The notes under the pieces were generated by a model. It worked only from the letters and a program-made list of their open reading frames with translations. It was not told where the DNA came from and ran no database searches. Position numbers and translations under genes: made by a program. This document shows, piece after piece, positions 1 to 13,182 of a stretch of 64,000 nucleotides of DNA. Origin of the DNA: Capillidium heterosporum. Taxonomy: Eukaryota; Entomophthoromycota; Entomophthoromycetes; Entomophthorales; Capillidiaceae. Within the stretch, counting starts at the first letter, position 1; each line of letters starts with the position of its first letter. The stretch spans positions 1,116,001 through 1,180,000 of the forward strand of contig WBMQ01000002.1 in the NCBI GenBank assembly GCA_016630905.1, given 5' to 3'.

Positions 1-639
1 AAATGAATAGTGAGCAATTTCAAGCCTATATCGAAACTAACTAGTAATTTCTACTAGTATATATAATCATAACCTAATGAAATATAGCCTCCAAGTATAT
101 TTTAAAACCTAGGGCCTCCGTTTATAACCTTATCAATCACAATGAGCCTTGAAGGAACTGACCTGAAACTGAATCCATTCCATATAGTTAGTTATACCTC
201 TACTCTACATAGCTCTATATAAATGTACTGTCTTGAAATCAATCGACACATCAAAGTATAACTACTTTTCCAAGATTAAATAAGTGAATAGTAGCATCTG
301 TACAGACATTACCTTTTAATATGTTAAAGTAGAGTGAAAATAGCGTTAAATATATTAATAACTTCAGTTTATTGGCGGTAATACTATACCCAAATCAAAA
401 GACTAACCCAAATTTGAAACAAAAATTTAAGTTTTGAAGTTGCAAAATTTCACTCAATTTTATATGACATTAGTAGAACTATAGGTCCTAAATATATATA
501 TATACGACTACATGCATAAAAATGGTTTTAAAGTTGTATATCATAACCAACTACCAACATCTCGTTTTATTAAAAAGTTTTGCCCATAGTTTTACCTTTA
601 CCGTTCTCAAGTTGCAAAAGTTTTACCTACCTGTCAATT
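1..639. other. AT-rich upstream spacer
   Basis: No gene is supported here. The stretch is AT-rich with short TA runs. An open frame beginning at 522 runs into the 5' end of the following gene in a different frame and looks like chance. The last part is the likely promoter and 5' leader of the 8-Cys protein that starts at 640. Confidence 0.6.
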
Positions 640-1398
640 ATGAAAATCAATATCTCTACCAACATATCCATATATTTCGTCTTAGTAGTAGCGGTATTAA
701 GTAACGGTGGTAGAGGCGAGCTTATCGGCGAGAACCTACCCCAAATTAACATCAACGGTATTAGCCAAATGAGCAACTATCCACAGAGCAATCAAGTCGT
801 CAATCAAAATAGTGTCGAAAAGAGCACTGATGAAAAGGTAAAGACCAACATAGAACCCATTCCGAAGCAGGAGGAAAAAGTCAAATCGGAACCAATCCAA
901 ATAAGCAAAGATAAAGACAGCTCTAAGGAGAAGGAGCCTCAAAAAGAGAAGGAGAAGGAAAAACCCAGAGAGAAGGAAACTTCAGAGCCAAGCGAAGTTC
1001 AAACTCCCACTAGTGACAAAGACCAAGAGACAACCCTAAAGTGCATACTAGAATCTGGGTGCAACACCGACCAAACTTGTATCAAACGATGTAGTTTACC
1101 CAAAATACCCCCTACCAACCTATTGAAGAACACAGCGTCCTGCCTAGGTAGATGTAACACGACTGAGACCAAACCTACCTCCATCTACAAAATGGAACTG
1201 TGTACCAGCAAGTGTGTCAAAGGTATCCTATTCGATCTCAACAAGAGCAAAGTCAAAAGTTCGAGTAACAGTACTGAAAGCAAAGTCAATCCTTACAAAC
1301 GATACCCCCTAACATCGTCAGCAGCCCAAGGTAAGTTTGGTGGAAATAGCGTTTGGGCTTGGTTAGTTGGGTTGTTGATGGTATTTTGGTTAGGCTAG
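640..1398 (+). CDS. Secreted 8-cysteine protein, probably GPI-anchored (copy 1)
   Basis: The frame is open from 580, but the ATG at 640 is chosen because it gives a classic signal peptide (MKINIS... then a hydrophobic run to about residue 20). The protein is about 252 aa. Next comes a long hydrophilic region rich in Lys, Glu and Ser (about residues 60-130), and then a compact domain with eight cysteines in the pattern C-x5-C-x5-C-x3-C-x16-C-x3-C-x15-C-x3-C. The C-terminus is a hydrophobic tail (WAWLVGLLMVFWLG) typical of a GPI-attachment signal. The same cysteine pattern occurs in the protein at 59263-59743, so the two are paralogues. I do not recognise the domain. A cell-wall or surface role is inferred only from the signal and tail. 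No introns or frame breaks were seen. Confidence 0.75.
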   Translation: MKINISTNISIYFVLVVAVLSNGGRGELIGENLPQININGISQMSNYPQSNQVVNQNSVEKSTDEKVKTNIEPIPKQEEKVKSEPIQISKDKDSSKEKEPQKEKEKEKPREKETSEPSEVQTPTSDKDQETTLKCILESGCNTDQTCIKRCSLPKIPPTNLLKNTASCLGRCNTTETKPTSIYKMELCTSKCVKGILFDLNKSKVKSSSNSTESKVNPYKRYPLTSSAAQGKFGGNSVWAWLVGLLMVFWLG

Positions 1399-4300
1399 GA
1401 CGAGGCTGCATTTTTCTATTGAACTTTCGATCAGTATACCCTTGCGCTTTAAAAGGCGTTTTGGAATGGATGTACACTTATATTTAATAAATTATCTGTT
1501 GCGTACGCTTTGAAACGGATACTTGTATAACTTTAGGATCTTTTCAAACACAGTTTACTAAAACTTTAAAGCTAATATACATATATATTTGATAATCTTA
1601 TGCAGAAACTGCGATTCAACTAACTTGAATCCGGAAAACTAATATCTAATTAGATTAACGGGATAGGTCCCTGCTAAAGAATATGCTTTTGTGAGATTGA
1701 GATATTATACGGAAAATTGAAAAGGCCTACGATCAACATGGATGAAGGTTGCAACTACCTATCCGTAGCTAAGAGGATTGAAAGACCAAGGAAAATTCTT
1801 GTTTCAATATACGATTCAAACCTATTAGGAATATATTCGAGGATTAAAGGTACGAGTGACGGCAACGTTAATACCACCATGTTTGTTAAAGTCGACGAGA
1901 TTTTCAAGATCTAATGCTACTGCAATAAATTTAAGGTGAAGGCAGATACCAGTAGATACACGATGATGGCCAACCTATTCAATGTGATCCACCTACAAAG
2001 TATTTGTATCGATTGCCGATAAAGTGGATTGCTTTGATGTAAGTCCTTTAGCCATCCTGATGATCATACATGTGGTCTGCCACTTCAAACCTAAAAAGTT
2101 AAACGCCTGTATTAACAATACAAGCGCCCTAGAAGTTAATTTCATGACGCTAAGGATAGGCTACCAATAGGTAGATGTATAGAATTGGTCCATCTAAACG
2201 ATATCCAAGTAGAAGAAAAAGTAAGTAAGCTATCGGTGGAAGCCTTCAAATGTTTTGATCCGTTCCATGCAATTTTAAGTGAGACTCTGTACTGAACTAT
2301 CTTAATCAGCCAGAAATACTAAAGCTCATAGTAGTTAGTATACATATATAATACATACCTTTTATATCCAAGGGCATTAAACATTATCACTACCATAAAG
2401 TTTAGTTGGAGTTGAATAAAATATGTAATAGATTCAACCTACATATCATCCACCATCCTAATTTTGATGAGTGTATTTCTACACAATGAGAATTGTAAAA
2501 ATGGGCTCTTCAATTCTGGTTTGATATCTCGAATTTTCAAACATTTAAGTTTGCATCTAGACCCATCCAGACATTTAAATGAAGAGCGAAAATTGAAGGT
2601 GCGGCTGTACTGGATAAATTGTATGAATTTGATATAGCCTTACCTTTTACCACGGCTACCATCTCTACTCTATTCCAAAGCCAAAATCGAAGCCTTTTAG
2701 CTATTTGGATAGTGACGATCTCGAGTTCAAACTTACCATGCTATATTCCGCTCACTATCTAAGTCTGTTTGCCAAAATTTGTCAGCCACTCTTCATTAAG
2801 CTGAGATTTGGCTTTATAGGTACTCTTAAGACACAGCTCGATTAACTTACCCAGCTCGTCAAACTCATCGATACTCACGTTTATGGGAAACTAAAGCCTC
2901 TTTAATGTTCTAATAGCCAAACGAAAATTTGAATTGGAAGGTAAAGGTAACTAACAGATCTGAATACAACATGAAAATAAACTATAACACTACATTGATT
3001 CAACTCTTCCAAATCTTTCCCAAAGCATAGCTAGAATCTATCAAAACCGACTTTTGATTTGAGGCCACTTATCACTCCAAACTTACTATAGAGTGTGGGT
3101 TAAAGTTGAGTAGCAATACCTTCTGTTACAGTAGTACTTACAAGTTCTACGCACTAAATTCCACTACCTTTTACTGCATAGGTGTAATATCCTGATCCTA
3201 TGGTAGAGATAAAGCTAGGAAGTTGGATTTTTTGAAAGCGGTTGTAAATTTTATTGAAGATTACAAACCTTACAACCTTCCAGCTGGTGAAACTTTACAT
3301 ATATGTAAATTTCTGGTCAATGTTGAAAGTTTAGATTTGAGTTGCTATACAGACTTCCTATAATATACTTAAAGAACGTTTTTTATCAGATAAATAACTT
3401 TTATAGCTTGAAATCGGATGGAAAAGTAAAAGTACATCTTTTATAAACAGTATTAAGTTTTTGGTAAAGGAAATATAATACTTATACATATATAGCTGCT
3501 ATATATGGATTACTTAATATAGATTTTGACTACAGGCTATTAGGAAGTGATATTTCTCTTAGATATCCAAAGCTAAGAGCAAACTCGATCACCTTGATTC
3601 AACGTGTCAGTCTCCAGCTGCATCAATAAGTTAACTGAATAAAGTTACTACTCTACATTTTCTCTTTTCTGAACCTGCGTACAAGTCATCGTAAATCATA
3701 TACTAAGCTGTCTACTCGTTTTATAAAGGCCTAAAAAGTGCAAATATCCCAAAAATTTTATAAACTAAAGTAGTATATATTTTACGGCTTCTACTTACAT
3801 ATATATTAGAATCAAAAATAATATATATATAGCTTTAAAGTATATTTGTTCCTTCTAACAAAGTTTTTGTAGGATACTGACTATCCTTGTACTCTATTCC
3901 ACCATTCAACTCCCCAATTTCGACTAGATTATCAAGAGTATAGAAATGAGCTCACTATCTTGAGTTCCTATGCTATAGGTTTCCTCTTAATTTGTTGTAG
4001 TAGTGGCAAATAGTGATATAAATATTCTAATCCAATAATAAAGCTATACAGTTGAAAGTCTCGACTAGTTCTAGAAAGTGTAATATTAAATATATATATG
4101 ATAAATACCAATTTTTATGTCGAACCAATAAGCTATACTATCGACATCAGCACCCGTTAAGCACTAACGTCTTGCTTAAAATGAATCCTAAAAGGTTTAA
4201 GATGTAGACTATCGGGTATAAGGAGCTACTTATGTTGGCTAAAGATTTATAAAATCGGTACATTCTAAGAATCAAGCTTTTGAGGAACTCCTGGGGTATT

Positions 4301-6991
4301 GCAGGACTTGTACCAGATTCAGTTGTTTAATATTGAGGTAACAGTTGAACTGTCATTCTCTCCTGACTTTAGGATTACTAAAATCGATATGAAAAGGCAG
4401 TATAAAACGGTGAAAATCATGACACATATGAGTAATATAAGCTTTAAGGAATATGTACCAACAAAACTTTTACTATATAAACCTAAAGCTACTAAAACAT
4501 TATAATGTTAAAGATAAGCAATACGTTTAGTAGAATGATTCTACATAAAACCTTTACAATGGTAGGAATAGCTTAGTAAAGTATTTTCAACTTGGAGTTG
4601 AACGACTTGTTTTAAAGAAAGATAAGCTATAGGTTTAAAGCAATAGTTATGTCAAAGAAGCAGTACAGCTGTAGATCAAAATCTCTATGAAAGGCTACAA
4701 AATCTTATATAGACCTTGTGTTTGTAAACAAAAAGTGGGATATAGTATGGCCGGTAGGATCGAAAAAGATTATCATTGCTTGAAGTTGGAGGTTTATCCT
4801 ACCCATCAAGCTTTTCTTGCAAAAAACTAATAGGTTGGCTGAGTACTAGTATAAACTTACAGATGTCAGTCATAATTAGGGGTGGCATTGTCGACAGTAC
4901 AATGTTGAGCTTGCTTATGTGCGATACAAATTAAATGAATCCTGCTGCCATTAACGAACTGATGGCTTCGATACTTTAGATGAACTAGCTGGAATCTACC
5001 AATAATTAAAATATCTGGAATATTAGATTTAATTTTATGGTAAATAGTTTTTTGTTACATATACGCCCATTTATATCCTAAATAGCCAGCTACACCTATC
5101 TATAGATATTGAAAATAAAAGTTATTGATCTTATTCCAAAAGATTTCGTAGTGAAAAGGCAGTAACCTGTAATATATTTGACTTAAATACGTCTAGCTTA
5201 AATAAAGCACTTGGTTAAATGTAAAAACACGACCAAAACTCAATGCTTTATTTCTATTTATATGGAGTTACTTACGAGTATCATATAGTCCACACGACAT
5301 ATTTTTCGCTATATAATGGATTTTATGCCAATAACTTGGGGATTCACACCCATAAGATTGAAGACTACTACCCTAGCTGCCTGACAATTGATCTCATTTT
5401 AACTATCAAGAGAACCTTCGTTTCTAATGGCTGGTTTTTGACATCTTGAAACCAGAAAAAGAAATGTACTCTAACCCCATATATTGAAATTGTGGTTATA
5501 CTAAGTAAATCTTCGAACACTTTGCCTCATTACATTTAAAAGTTAAAAGTAAATGAGGTAACATTTGCGACGTAGGTACAGATATATATATTTTAAAGAT
5601 TATTTCGATCTTGTACAAGGTATTCTGTGAAATTATATATAAGTAGAAATGATCATATATCGACTTGAAATACAATTTGACTAAGTCTTAAAAGGTAGAA
5701 CTTTGAACTATACAGTGGACACAATCGCATTATGTAAAGAGTATAAATTAGTTATCTGTAACAAAGATTCATTCTTCAAAATGTTCAATTCGACTGACGA
5801 AGACGACTATCTATCTCAAAAAACATATCGTTATTGGGGCATATGTTTTCTAGTACTATCGAAGATGTTGATAGTGAATCATTTATTTTCAACATCTACA
5901 TTTTAGATTCGTTTACTACATGTACTTTTAAACAGGTAGCCTGAGCTTTGTTGTTGACTACTATTCAGTTATAAATAACTGCCTGTCCAAACTTGATTTG
6001 GTTGAAATGAGTATACCAATAATATCCTAAAATGAAGCTTTTTACTCAAGTTAGATTTGATAAAAGTCAATAGTATGTTTATAAAATCACTAAGCTTTAT
6101 AAGCTAAATAATATCCTAGTAACATTAACTACCTTTTGACAATATATTTATTGGCTTTTAAGTGCAGTTTGAAGGACTATCTTTATTTTAGATCAAAGGA
6201 AATACTAGAGCTCTTATCTGAAAAACCAATAGTATTTATAAAATGGCTATAGCCTGATATATGTGGTCCTAAACAAAGATACTAGAACTCAACTAAAAAA
6301 TCAGAAGTCACTAATTCAAAGGCAGAACCTTACTCCTTGCAACCCAAGCTAGCTAACGTAAAGTATATCAAGTTTTACTTTATATTAATATTCCAAAAGT
6401 TATACTCAATAATAGTCTACGTAAAGCTTTAAACTTGAAATTTGTTGAATATAATTTTCAAATATTGACTCCTAAAGTGTTGGTATTCAGTATGAAGCAG
6501 CAGCCTGTTAGTGTTGCCAGGGAGTATTGGATCAAGTCCGTCTATCCAATTTAAAAGAATGGCTGGAAAATGACAATCCAATATACCTCAAGAGCGAAAG
6601 CCTTGTCTACGTGATATATACTCTCCTTTTATAAACCCAATTGTATCTAAGGAGAAGAATTCAAGAGTTAAGCTACTTGATATGAAGGACAATATTACAG
6701 TTTTAGATGAGTTGTAGTAAATTTGCAGTTCCGCAAATTTATCAAATTCAACTTCCTTGATTCGTACCAAATTTTGAAAATCCGAAAAAAATTTTAATTC
6801 AAGTTTGGTTTCGTCTCTGAATTCAAGCTAGCAGTTTCATAGAACTATTTATCATACAAACAGTAATACACTACATCTATTTTGATAATAATCTTTTATA
6901 CCTCATGCACAGTAATTAACTTTGACTTTATAGTTTTTAGACCGTTGGCCGAAAATACAGATTTTATATAGAGCCAGCCAACTAAATTGAA
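1399..6991. other. Gene-poor AT-rich region with possible decayed coding pieces
   Basis: No intact gene was found. Short open stretches occur at 1717-1914, 4299-4505, 5243-5449 and 5703-5906 on the plus strand. The piece at about 1730-1915 has coding-like composition, but stops follow in every frame and I cannot assign a family. The rest is AT-rich with TATATA runs. It may hold relics of one or more lost genes. Confidence 0.45.
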
Positions 6992-8131
6992 ATGTTTTTG
7001 AGCCACCTATCCAAGCAACTTAGAGTAGGGGCCATCTCCAACATCTCAACAAAAAGGTTGACCAACAACGTATTACTGCCTACTTTCACCACTGTATCAG
7101 CAAGTCATTTCTCTTCGATAACCAATCTAAGTTTAAAAACCAATGGCCAAGTCAACATTCCTCATTTAAAACCATCCATCTTAACCTGGTTGAATGGAGG
7201 CTCTCGTGGTAAGAAAGAGAAAGTCAAAACCCCCTTAGTTCGAACCGACGGTCAGTTCAAGACTTTTAAGCCTATAACTCCCGGTTTAAGGTTCCGTCGT
7301 ATGCCGTTGCGCGACCACCTCTACAAAGGTAAGCCTATCCGTGCCTTGACTATTGCCAAGCGTAAGAAGGGTGGCCGTAACAACTCAGGACGTATAACAG
7401 TCCGTCACCGTGGTGGTGGTCACCGTCAACGTATTCGTATAATCGATTTTGACCGCAGAGCAACTGGACCCTGTGAAGTTGTACGCCTGGAGTACGACCC
7501 TTTAAGGTCAGCCCACATTGCCTTGCTCAAGAATTTGGATACCACCGAACTTAGCTACATAGTTGCCCCTCAAGGTTTAGAGCCCGGTATGATTGTCGAG
7601 TCCTTTAGAACCCCCAAGGCTGAAACGCAAGAGTCCAAGGAGCAGGAATTCGATGGCATTACTCGCACCATCCCTGTCAACGTCGGCAACTGCATGCCCT
7701 TGAAGATGGTCCCAGTAGGTACTATCATCCACTGCATCGGTCTCAAAGCCAACGGTCCTGCTCAGATGGCAAGATCGGCCGGTACCTCTGCCCAACTCGT
7801 GGCCACTGGAGCTACCGGTTACGCCCAGATCCGTCTCGGTAGCGGTGAAATTCGTAAGGTACCTGTCGACGCCATTGCTACTATAGGTAAGGTGTCCAAC
7901 CCCAACCACCAGCACCGTGTCTTAGGTAAGGCCGGTGCTCGACGTAGATTGGGTTGGAGACCTTCGGTACGTGGTATGGCTATGAACCCCAACGACCATC
8001 CCCACGGTGGTGGTAGAGGTAAGTCCAAGGGTAACCGTCAGCCCACTTCGCCATGGGGTGTCTTGGCTAAGGGTGGTAAGACCCGGACGCGACCCAACCC
8101 CATGGTTGTCAAAGCCCGTCCCAGAAGATAA
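6992..8131 (+). CDS. RML2: Mitochondrial large-subunit ribosomal protein uL2m
   Basis: A single-exon frame of 379 aa. The first roughly 75 residues are basic, Ser/Thr-rich and poor in acid, as expected for a mitochondrial import sequence. The L2 core follows: basic motif GRNNSGRITVRHRGGGHRQR around residues 128-147, then the C-terminal domain with GMAMNPNDHPHGGG around residues 328-341, which contains the histidine near the peptidyl-transferase centre known from L2 proteins. The run SPWGVLAKGGKTRTR near the end is typical of bacterial and mitochondrial L2 rather than cytosolic uL2. Role: 23S-like rRNA binding and peptidyl-transferase assembly in mitoribosomes. It is intact, with no introns and no frame break. 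A small convergent ORF ends 30 bp downstream. Confidence 0.95.
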   Translation: MFLSHLSKQLRVGAISNISTKRLTNNVLLPTFTTVSASHFSSITNLSLKTNGQVNIPHLKPSILTWLNGGSRGKKEKVKTPLVRTDGQFKTFKPITPGLRFRRMPLRDHLYKGKPIRALTIAKRKKGGRNNSGRITVRHRGGGHRQRIRIIDFDRRATGPCEVVRLEYDPLRSAHIALLKNLDTTELSYIVAPQGLEPGMIVESFRTPKAETQESKEQEFDGITRTIPVNVGNCMPLKMVPVGTIIHCIGLKANGPAQMARSAGTSAQLVATGATGYAQIRLGSGEIRKVPVDAIATIGKVSNPNHQHRVLGKAGARRRLGWRPSVRGMAMNPNDHPHGGGRGKSKGNRQPTSPWGVLAKGGKTRTRPNPMVVKARPRR

Positions 8132-8161
8132 AATTTCAATCCTTTGCTTCCGATGTTTGCT

Positions 8162-8431
8162 TTATTTTTTGAGGATGTTGTCTAGACGTTTCAAGTGTTG
8201 CGTTTTTGGTAGCTTATACTCCTGTCCTGGTACTTGGAAGTTTGGTTTAGGTGGGATTTTTGAAATAAATGTCGAAGTTTTTATTTGTATATTTTGTAGT
8301 CTAAATATAAAACTGCTTGTTGATGCTATATCGAATATAAGCTCTGTTTGTTGCCTGGTTTCTATTCTATTTATAAATGAATTTGGTTTGTAATCCATCG
8401 GTTTTTGATATGTAAAAACCATAAAAACCAT
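8162..8431 (-). CDS. Small hypothetical protein, about 89 aa
   Basis: An open frame on the minus strand ends 30 bp from the end of the uL2m gene. The frame extends upstream to 8449 without ATG; the ATG at 8431 (or 8422) is the likely start. The product is basic, with a coding-like C-terminus (FISKIPPKPNFQVPGQEYKL). No family was recognised. The convergent tight spacing and protein-like composition argue for a real gene, but a 3'-UTR chance ORF cannot be excluded. Confidence 0.4.
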   Translation of the reverse strand: MVFMVFTYQKPMDYKPNSFINRIETRQQTELIFDIASTSSFIFRLQNIQIKTSTFISKIPPKPNFQVPGQEYKLPKTQHLKRLDNILKK

Positions 8432-8740
8432 AAACTCCGCTATATTCAAAAATAAAGAACTTGCTATTTGCTATCAAGTATTGAATCCCTCCATCTTCTG
8501 TTGCCATTTTAAGGTTTTGGTGGTGTCCTCTTGGACCGAGCATTTCAAATAGTACTATAACAAAGGGAGACTCTGTGCCTGTTTACATAATAAAACTGTG
8601 CTATATTTATATTGAAAAGTAAAGTTGCTTTGATTAGTTCAAAATCCTGTAACCTAGACCTTCAAATAAAACTGATAAATACCACTTCACCCTAAAGTCA
8701 GCCTTTCCTCGCCTAAATCAGAACCAACTCAAGCAAGTAT
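8432..8740. other. Spacer between the small ORF and the phosphatase
   Basis: AT-rich spacer. It probably contains the promoters of the minus-strand small ORF and of the plus-strand phosphatase. No further gene was seen. Confidence 0.5.
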
Positions 8741-9496
<756 letters not shown>

Positions 9497-9553
9497 ATAT
9501 TTATAAATATATTTAGTAACCCGTGTTTTATTCGATGTATGTAGTATACCAAG

Positions 9554-10286
9554 TTAGTCTAATATACTGTCGATTTCATCTAATACTTCATCTTGTCCTT
9601 TATCATTCTCGTTTAGCTTTGACACCGAGCTTAAGTTTTTATCAATATTTGTATTGGCATGGGTTTCTATACCCGACAGAGAACTTTCAGCGTCTTCGAT
9701 AGGTTCTAGTATATATCAATAAGCTATATAATTTAAAAATATACCTTCTAATTTGGGATATTTAACGAGATCTTTAGTGAAATCTCTCAACTCGAAATCT
9801 TGTGAAATTAAACTGAATATTTTTGGTTCATAGTATTGTCCATCTGTTTTAAAAGGTTCTGTAAATATCAAAGTTAATTTGTGATTTGGTAAAGTAAATA
9901 AGTAGTTACTTGGTTCTAAATGATGGAATTGCAGTTTCATATCTGCAAAACCCACCTTAGCATTGCGAAGTTTTAAGACGCCTAAAGCATCCTGCTCATT
10001 TTTAAAAGTTATTTGCCCGGCCTGTTTAGAGATTGAAGAACTTTTATGCTAGAGTATCCATTAAAAATGTTAAATTTATAAAGTTCAAGCTTACTCTAAA
10101 ATGTTTGAAGGCAACAATAGGTCCTTTCAATTGGAAGTATTGGAAGATATCTTGAACTTCATGTTGGCTGTTTAGCTCTCTATTTACTTTGTATCCTATA
10201 CAATATCCCAATGTCTTGTTGGCTAAACCAGGTAGATTCTGTTTGGTTAGATTTGTTGTCGAGTTGAGAAGTCTTGTGTTTAGCAT
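9554..10286 (-). CDS. Unknown 206-aa protein, RRM-like fold possible
   Basis: Three exons on the minus strand (10286-10095, 10021-9745, 9705-9554) separated by introns of 73 and 39 nt; phases close to 206 aa. The first part begins with a basic, Ser/Thr- and Asn-rich stretch that could be a mitochondrial leader. The middle (about residues 28-95) has an alternation of hydrophobic strands and a helix that resembles a divergent RRM (LGYCIGYKV..., then GQITFKNEQDALGVLKLRNA). The last 50 residues are acidic. I cannot assign a known family. It is divergent from PPIE with a 349-bp shared intergenic region. The gene is intact. Confidence 0.7.
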
Positions 10287-10635
10287 TGTTGTATCGTATC
10301 CAAAAAGTTTACAAATGTATCACTTGGTAGACCTTTAATTTGCGATACAAAGGTACTATAGGTCAAATTCAAAATTTTGGATATCCATCATGGGTATAAA
10401 ATTTATAGCGAATTAATATAGCAGAATTTACATGTTTGCTTCACTTATACCTTAACTCACATAAATTTGTGCAAGTGTATACTAATTTTAAGTGTAAAGT
10501 TTTCTCTCCAAAACTAATGCAAATAGAGCAACTTTATTTGCCAATAGTCCTACACATTTTTTACTCAGCCACCAGTTGACAACTCAACTACCTAAAGAAC
10601 CAAAAAGTTTATATCCTCCTATACCAAAAAGAAAC
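10287..10635. other. Divergent promoter region
   Basis: AT-rich intergenic DNA shared by the minus-strand 206-aa gene and the plus-strand PPIE gene. No clear TATA box or repeat was picked out. Confidence 0.5.
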
Positions 10636-11883
10636 ATGCTAAATACATCGGCAACCGAGAGGAAAGATTGTGTAATTTTCATAGGTAACTACATTTATAC
10701 CTTTCATAGTTATAATACAGTATAGGTGGTTTCGATGAAAATGTAGATAGTAGCATTTTACATTCCACTTTTTTACCCTTTGGTGAAATTGTCGAAGTTC
10801 AACTCCCAACCGACCCTTCAAAAGGCACGCATAAAGGCTTTGGTTTCGTAGAGTTTGAAGATCAACTCGATGCTAAGGAAGCTGTAGATAACTTACATTT
10901 ATCGGAACTTTTTGGAAAGGTTATCAAAGTTAGTGTCGCTAAGAATACCAAACTAGGCCAATATACTTCGAGAGCCGGTAAATATTATATTCAACATATT
11001 TTTAATCTATTTTTCCATCAACTGTTAGTTTGGACTGAAGATACTTGGTTAAAGAAGTACGGTAATAAAGAGCAAGATCAAGCTGAATTAGATACGGAAG
11101 TTAAAGAAGGCGAGGAAGCTAAAAAGTCCAAAGGTGAAGTCAAGAAACGTGTTGGTAACCCAAGGTAAAATTACTTGCAACACCTTCAGATTTAATATTT
11201 TTATAAAGGGTATTTTTAGATATAACTATTGGCGGAAATCAAGCTGGTCGTATAGTTATTTTATTGAGGGCAGATGTAGTACCAAAGACAGCAGAGTATT
11301 CAAATTTCATAATTCACCAATACTAAATTTTGAATTTTAGGAATTTCAGGGCATTGTAAGTAAACATATATATACATCTTATTAACAGCAATGCAAAGAT
11401 GTACGCATGAGAAAGGCTATGGGTTTAAGAAATCTATATTCCACAGAGTACCAGCTAACTTACTTTTACCAATACTTACTCTTTTTTAGATAATACCCGG
11501 ATTTATGTGCCAGGGTGGTGACTTTACCAACCATAACGGTACTGGTGGAAAGTCAATCTATGGCAACAAGTTTGAGGACGAAAACTTTAACTTGAAGCAC
11601 CAAGGTTTAGGTACGTTATCCATGGCCAACGCTGGACCCGGTACCAACGGTTCCCAGTTCTTCATCTGCACCGGTGCTACCCCTTGGTATTCTTTTTTAC
11701 ACCAAATTTATTAATCCTTTAATTATTGAATATGTCAACAGGTTAGATGGAAAGCATGTTGTATTTGGTCACGTTGAAGAAGGTTTAGATGTCGTACGAC
11801 TTATCGAGAAACAAGGGGATAAGAACAGCAAAGCCGGCAAACCGAAATCTAAAGTTACCATTGCCGACTGTGGTGAGCTTTAA
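10636..11883 (+). CDS. PPIE: RRM-cyclophilin peptidyl-prolyl isomerase (PPIE/Cyp33)
   Basis: Eight exons (10636-10684, 10726-10977, 11029-11164, 11209-11295, 11341-11355, 11399-11447, 11490-11686, 11742-11883) join to 308 aa; human PPIE is about 301 aa. An N-terminal RRM carries RNP2 VIFIGGF and RNP1 KGFGFVEF. A linker with [12 protein letters not shown] matches the PPIE signature, and a cyclophilin domain follows, containing [31 protein letters not shown] and [10 protein letters not shown], including the catalytic arginine in FHR. PPIE is a spliceosome-associated prolyl isomerase in the nucleus. Exon 5 is only 15 nt, placed because it alone supplies the conserved ENFRAL segment. No frame break was found. 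PPIE is absent from budding yeast, which helps to exclude that clade. Confidence 0.94.
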
Positions 11884-12510
11884 ATATTTTAAAAGTATAA
11901 TCTCTCTTTGCTGTGCTGTCAAAGCTTGTTTTACATTGCTGTTTATACAATAGTTCGCTTAGTTTATTTTAGAGACACATCTTATATACTTTTTGTGAAC
12001 CTGTTCGTTCCACCTAGTTGTTGCTATATCTAGGATCTCCCTTTCTCCAACATAAATTACTTTGGATTTGTTTTTTATTCTTTTTTGATGCATATTATAT
12101 ACAAATAAACTTTATTAACTGCTAGCCTCTTGTTTGTATTCATATTTAATTCCCTAGCATATACTGTTTGAATGAGATTTCTTGGCATTTATAAATATCC
12201 ACTAGTCTAAAGCTTTGATATAAAATAATGTGTTTACATTTCACTTGATACAAACCTAAATTTATAAAACCCTACTAATTCAAAGCTACTATCTAAACAT
12301 GAATATATCTTATATAACAGTTCGACTCTTTACATATAGAGTATTACACTATTATCATACATAGTATAAGCATTTTATTTTTTTAAATTGTACTAGATAT
12401 CAATATCTTTAAAGAAGAGTGATATAGAAACCTTTATATGTATCTGCAACTTCTGATGATAGAAACAAAAAGGTAGTAAGGGTTGACGGACTCATAAAAA
12501 GAGAAGCAAG
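11884..12510. other. Spacer before the tRNA gene
   Basis: AT-rich, no gene seen. The first part is the 3' region of PPIE. Confidence 0.5.
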
Positions 12511-12583
12511 TACCCCAGGCAGGACTCGAACCTGCAACCTCTGCCTTAGGAGGGCAACGTCTTATCCATTAGACTACAAGGGC
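12511..12583 (-). tRNA. tRNA-Arg (anticodon CCU)
   Basis: The minus strand folds as a 73-nt cloverleaf without an intron. The acceptor is GCCCUUG against CUGGGGU; the D stem is GUCU/AGAC; the anticodon stem is UUGCC/GGCAG around loop CUCCUAA, giving anticodon CCU (reads AGG). The T arm is GCAGG-UUCGAGU-CCUGC, and the discriminator base is A. It is close to the eukaryotic tRNA-Arg(CCU) consensus. The acceptor has one U-U mismatch (pair 6-67) and wobble pairs at 1-72 and 5-68. Confidence 0.93.
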
Positions 12584-13182
12584 TTACATATCCTGTGTTC
12601 AGAACTTCTGCTCAACTTTATAAAATTTTAAAATAGGGTTGTGAGAGATTTTCACCAGATTTTCTAAACCAACTCGATAAAGCTATTATATAATAGCTAT
12701 ATACTGATAAATTAAATAAAGCTGAATGCATATTTTTATTATCTTACATGTTGCGATGTTTAATATTAACATTTTTTTAAATATCACTATATAAAGCTTA
12801 TTGAAAGCAGCAAATCATTTATTTATTGTACTTTTGTTCAATCTTAGCACTCTATAATATGGCTTTACATTATTCAATTTGTATTTTCTAGCTTCCAATA
12901 TATATAAAACAAATAGCTGAAATACTTCCTTTCGTTTCTGAATTCTTGAAGGATTTCTAATTGAGTTTACTATCCCAAGTCATTGCAGTAATTCGAAACA
13001 AAGTGGTAGATGTCCATTTGGGATGAGAAATTTCCGATCAATAAAAATTAGTATGTGCACACTTAATTTGCCAACACTATCTTTACCCCCATCTCCCTTT
13101 AAACTTATTAAAGAGTTGAAATTCAAAAATTTCGATCAGTTCTAGAGAACAAAAAAATTGGGATTCTTTTTTGAAGCTGAAG
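12584..13182. other. Spacer between tRNA and YAR1
   Basis: AT-rich. No gene was seen; the right end is the likely YAR1 promoter and leader. Confidence 0.5.

Noticed and set aside
7570-8028. Minus-strand open frames inside the uL2m gene
   Set aside because: They are antisense shadows of a strongly conserved plus-strand gene.
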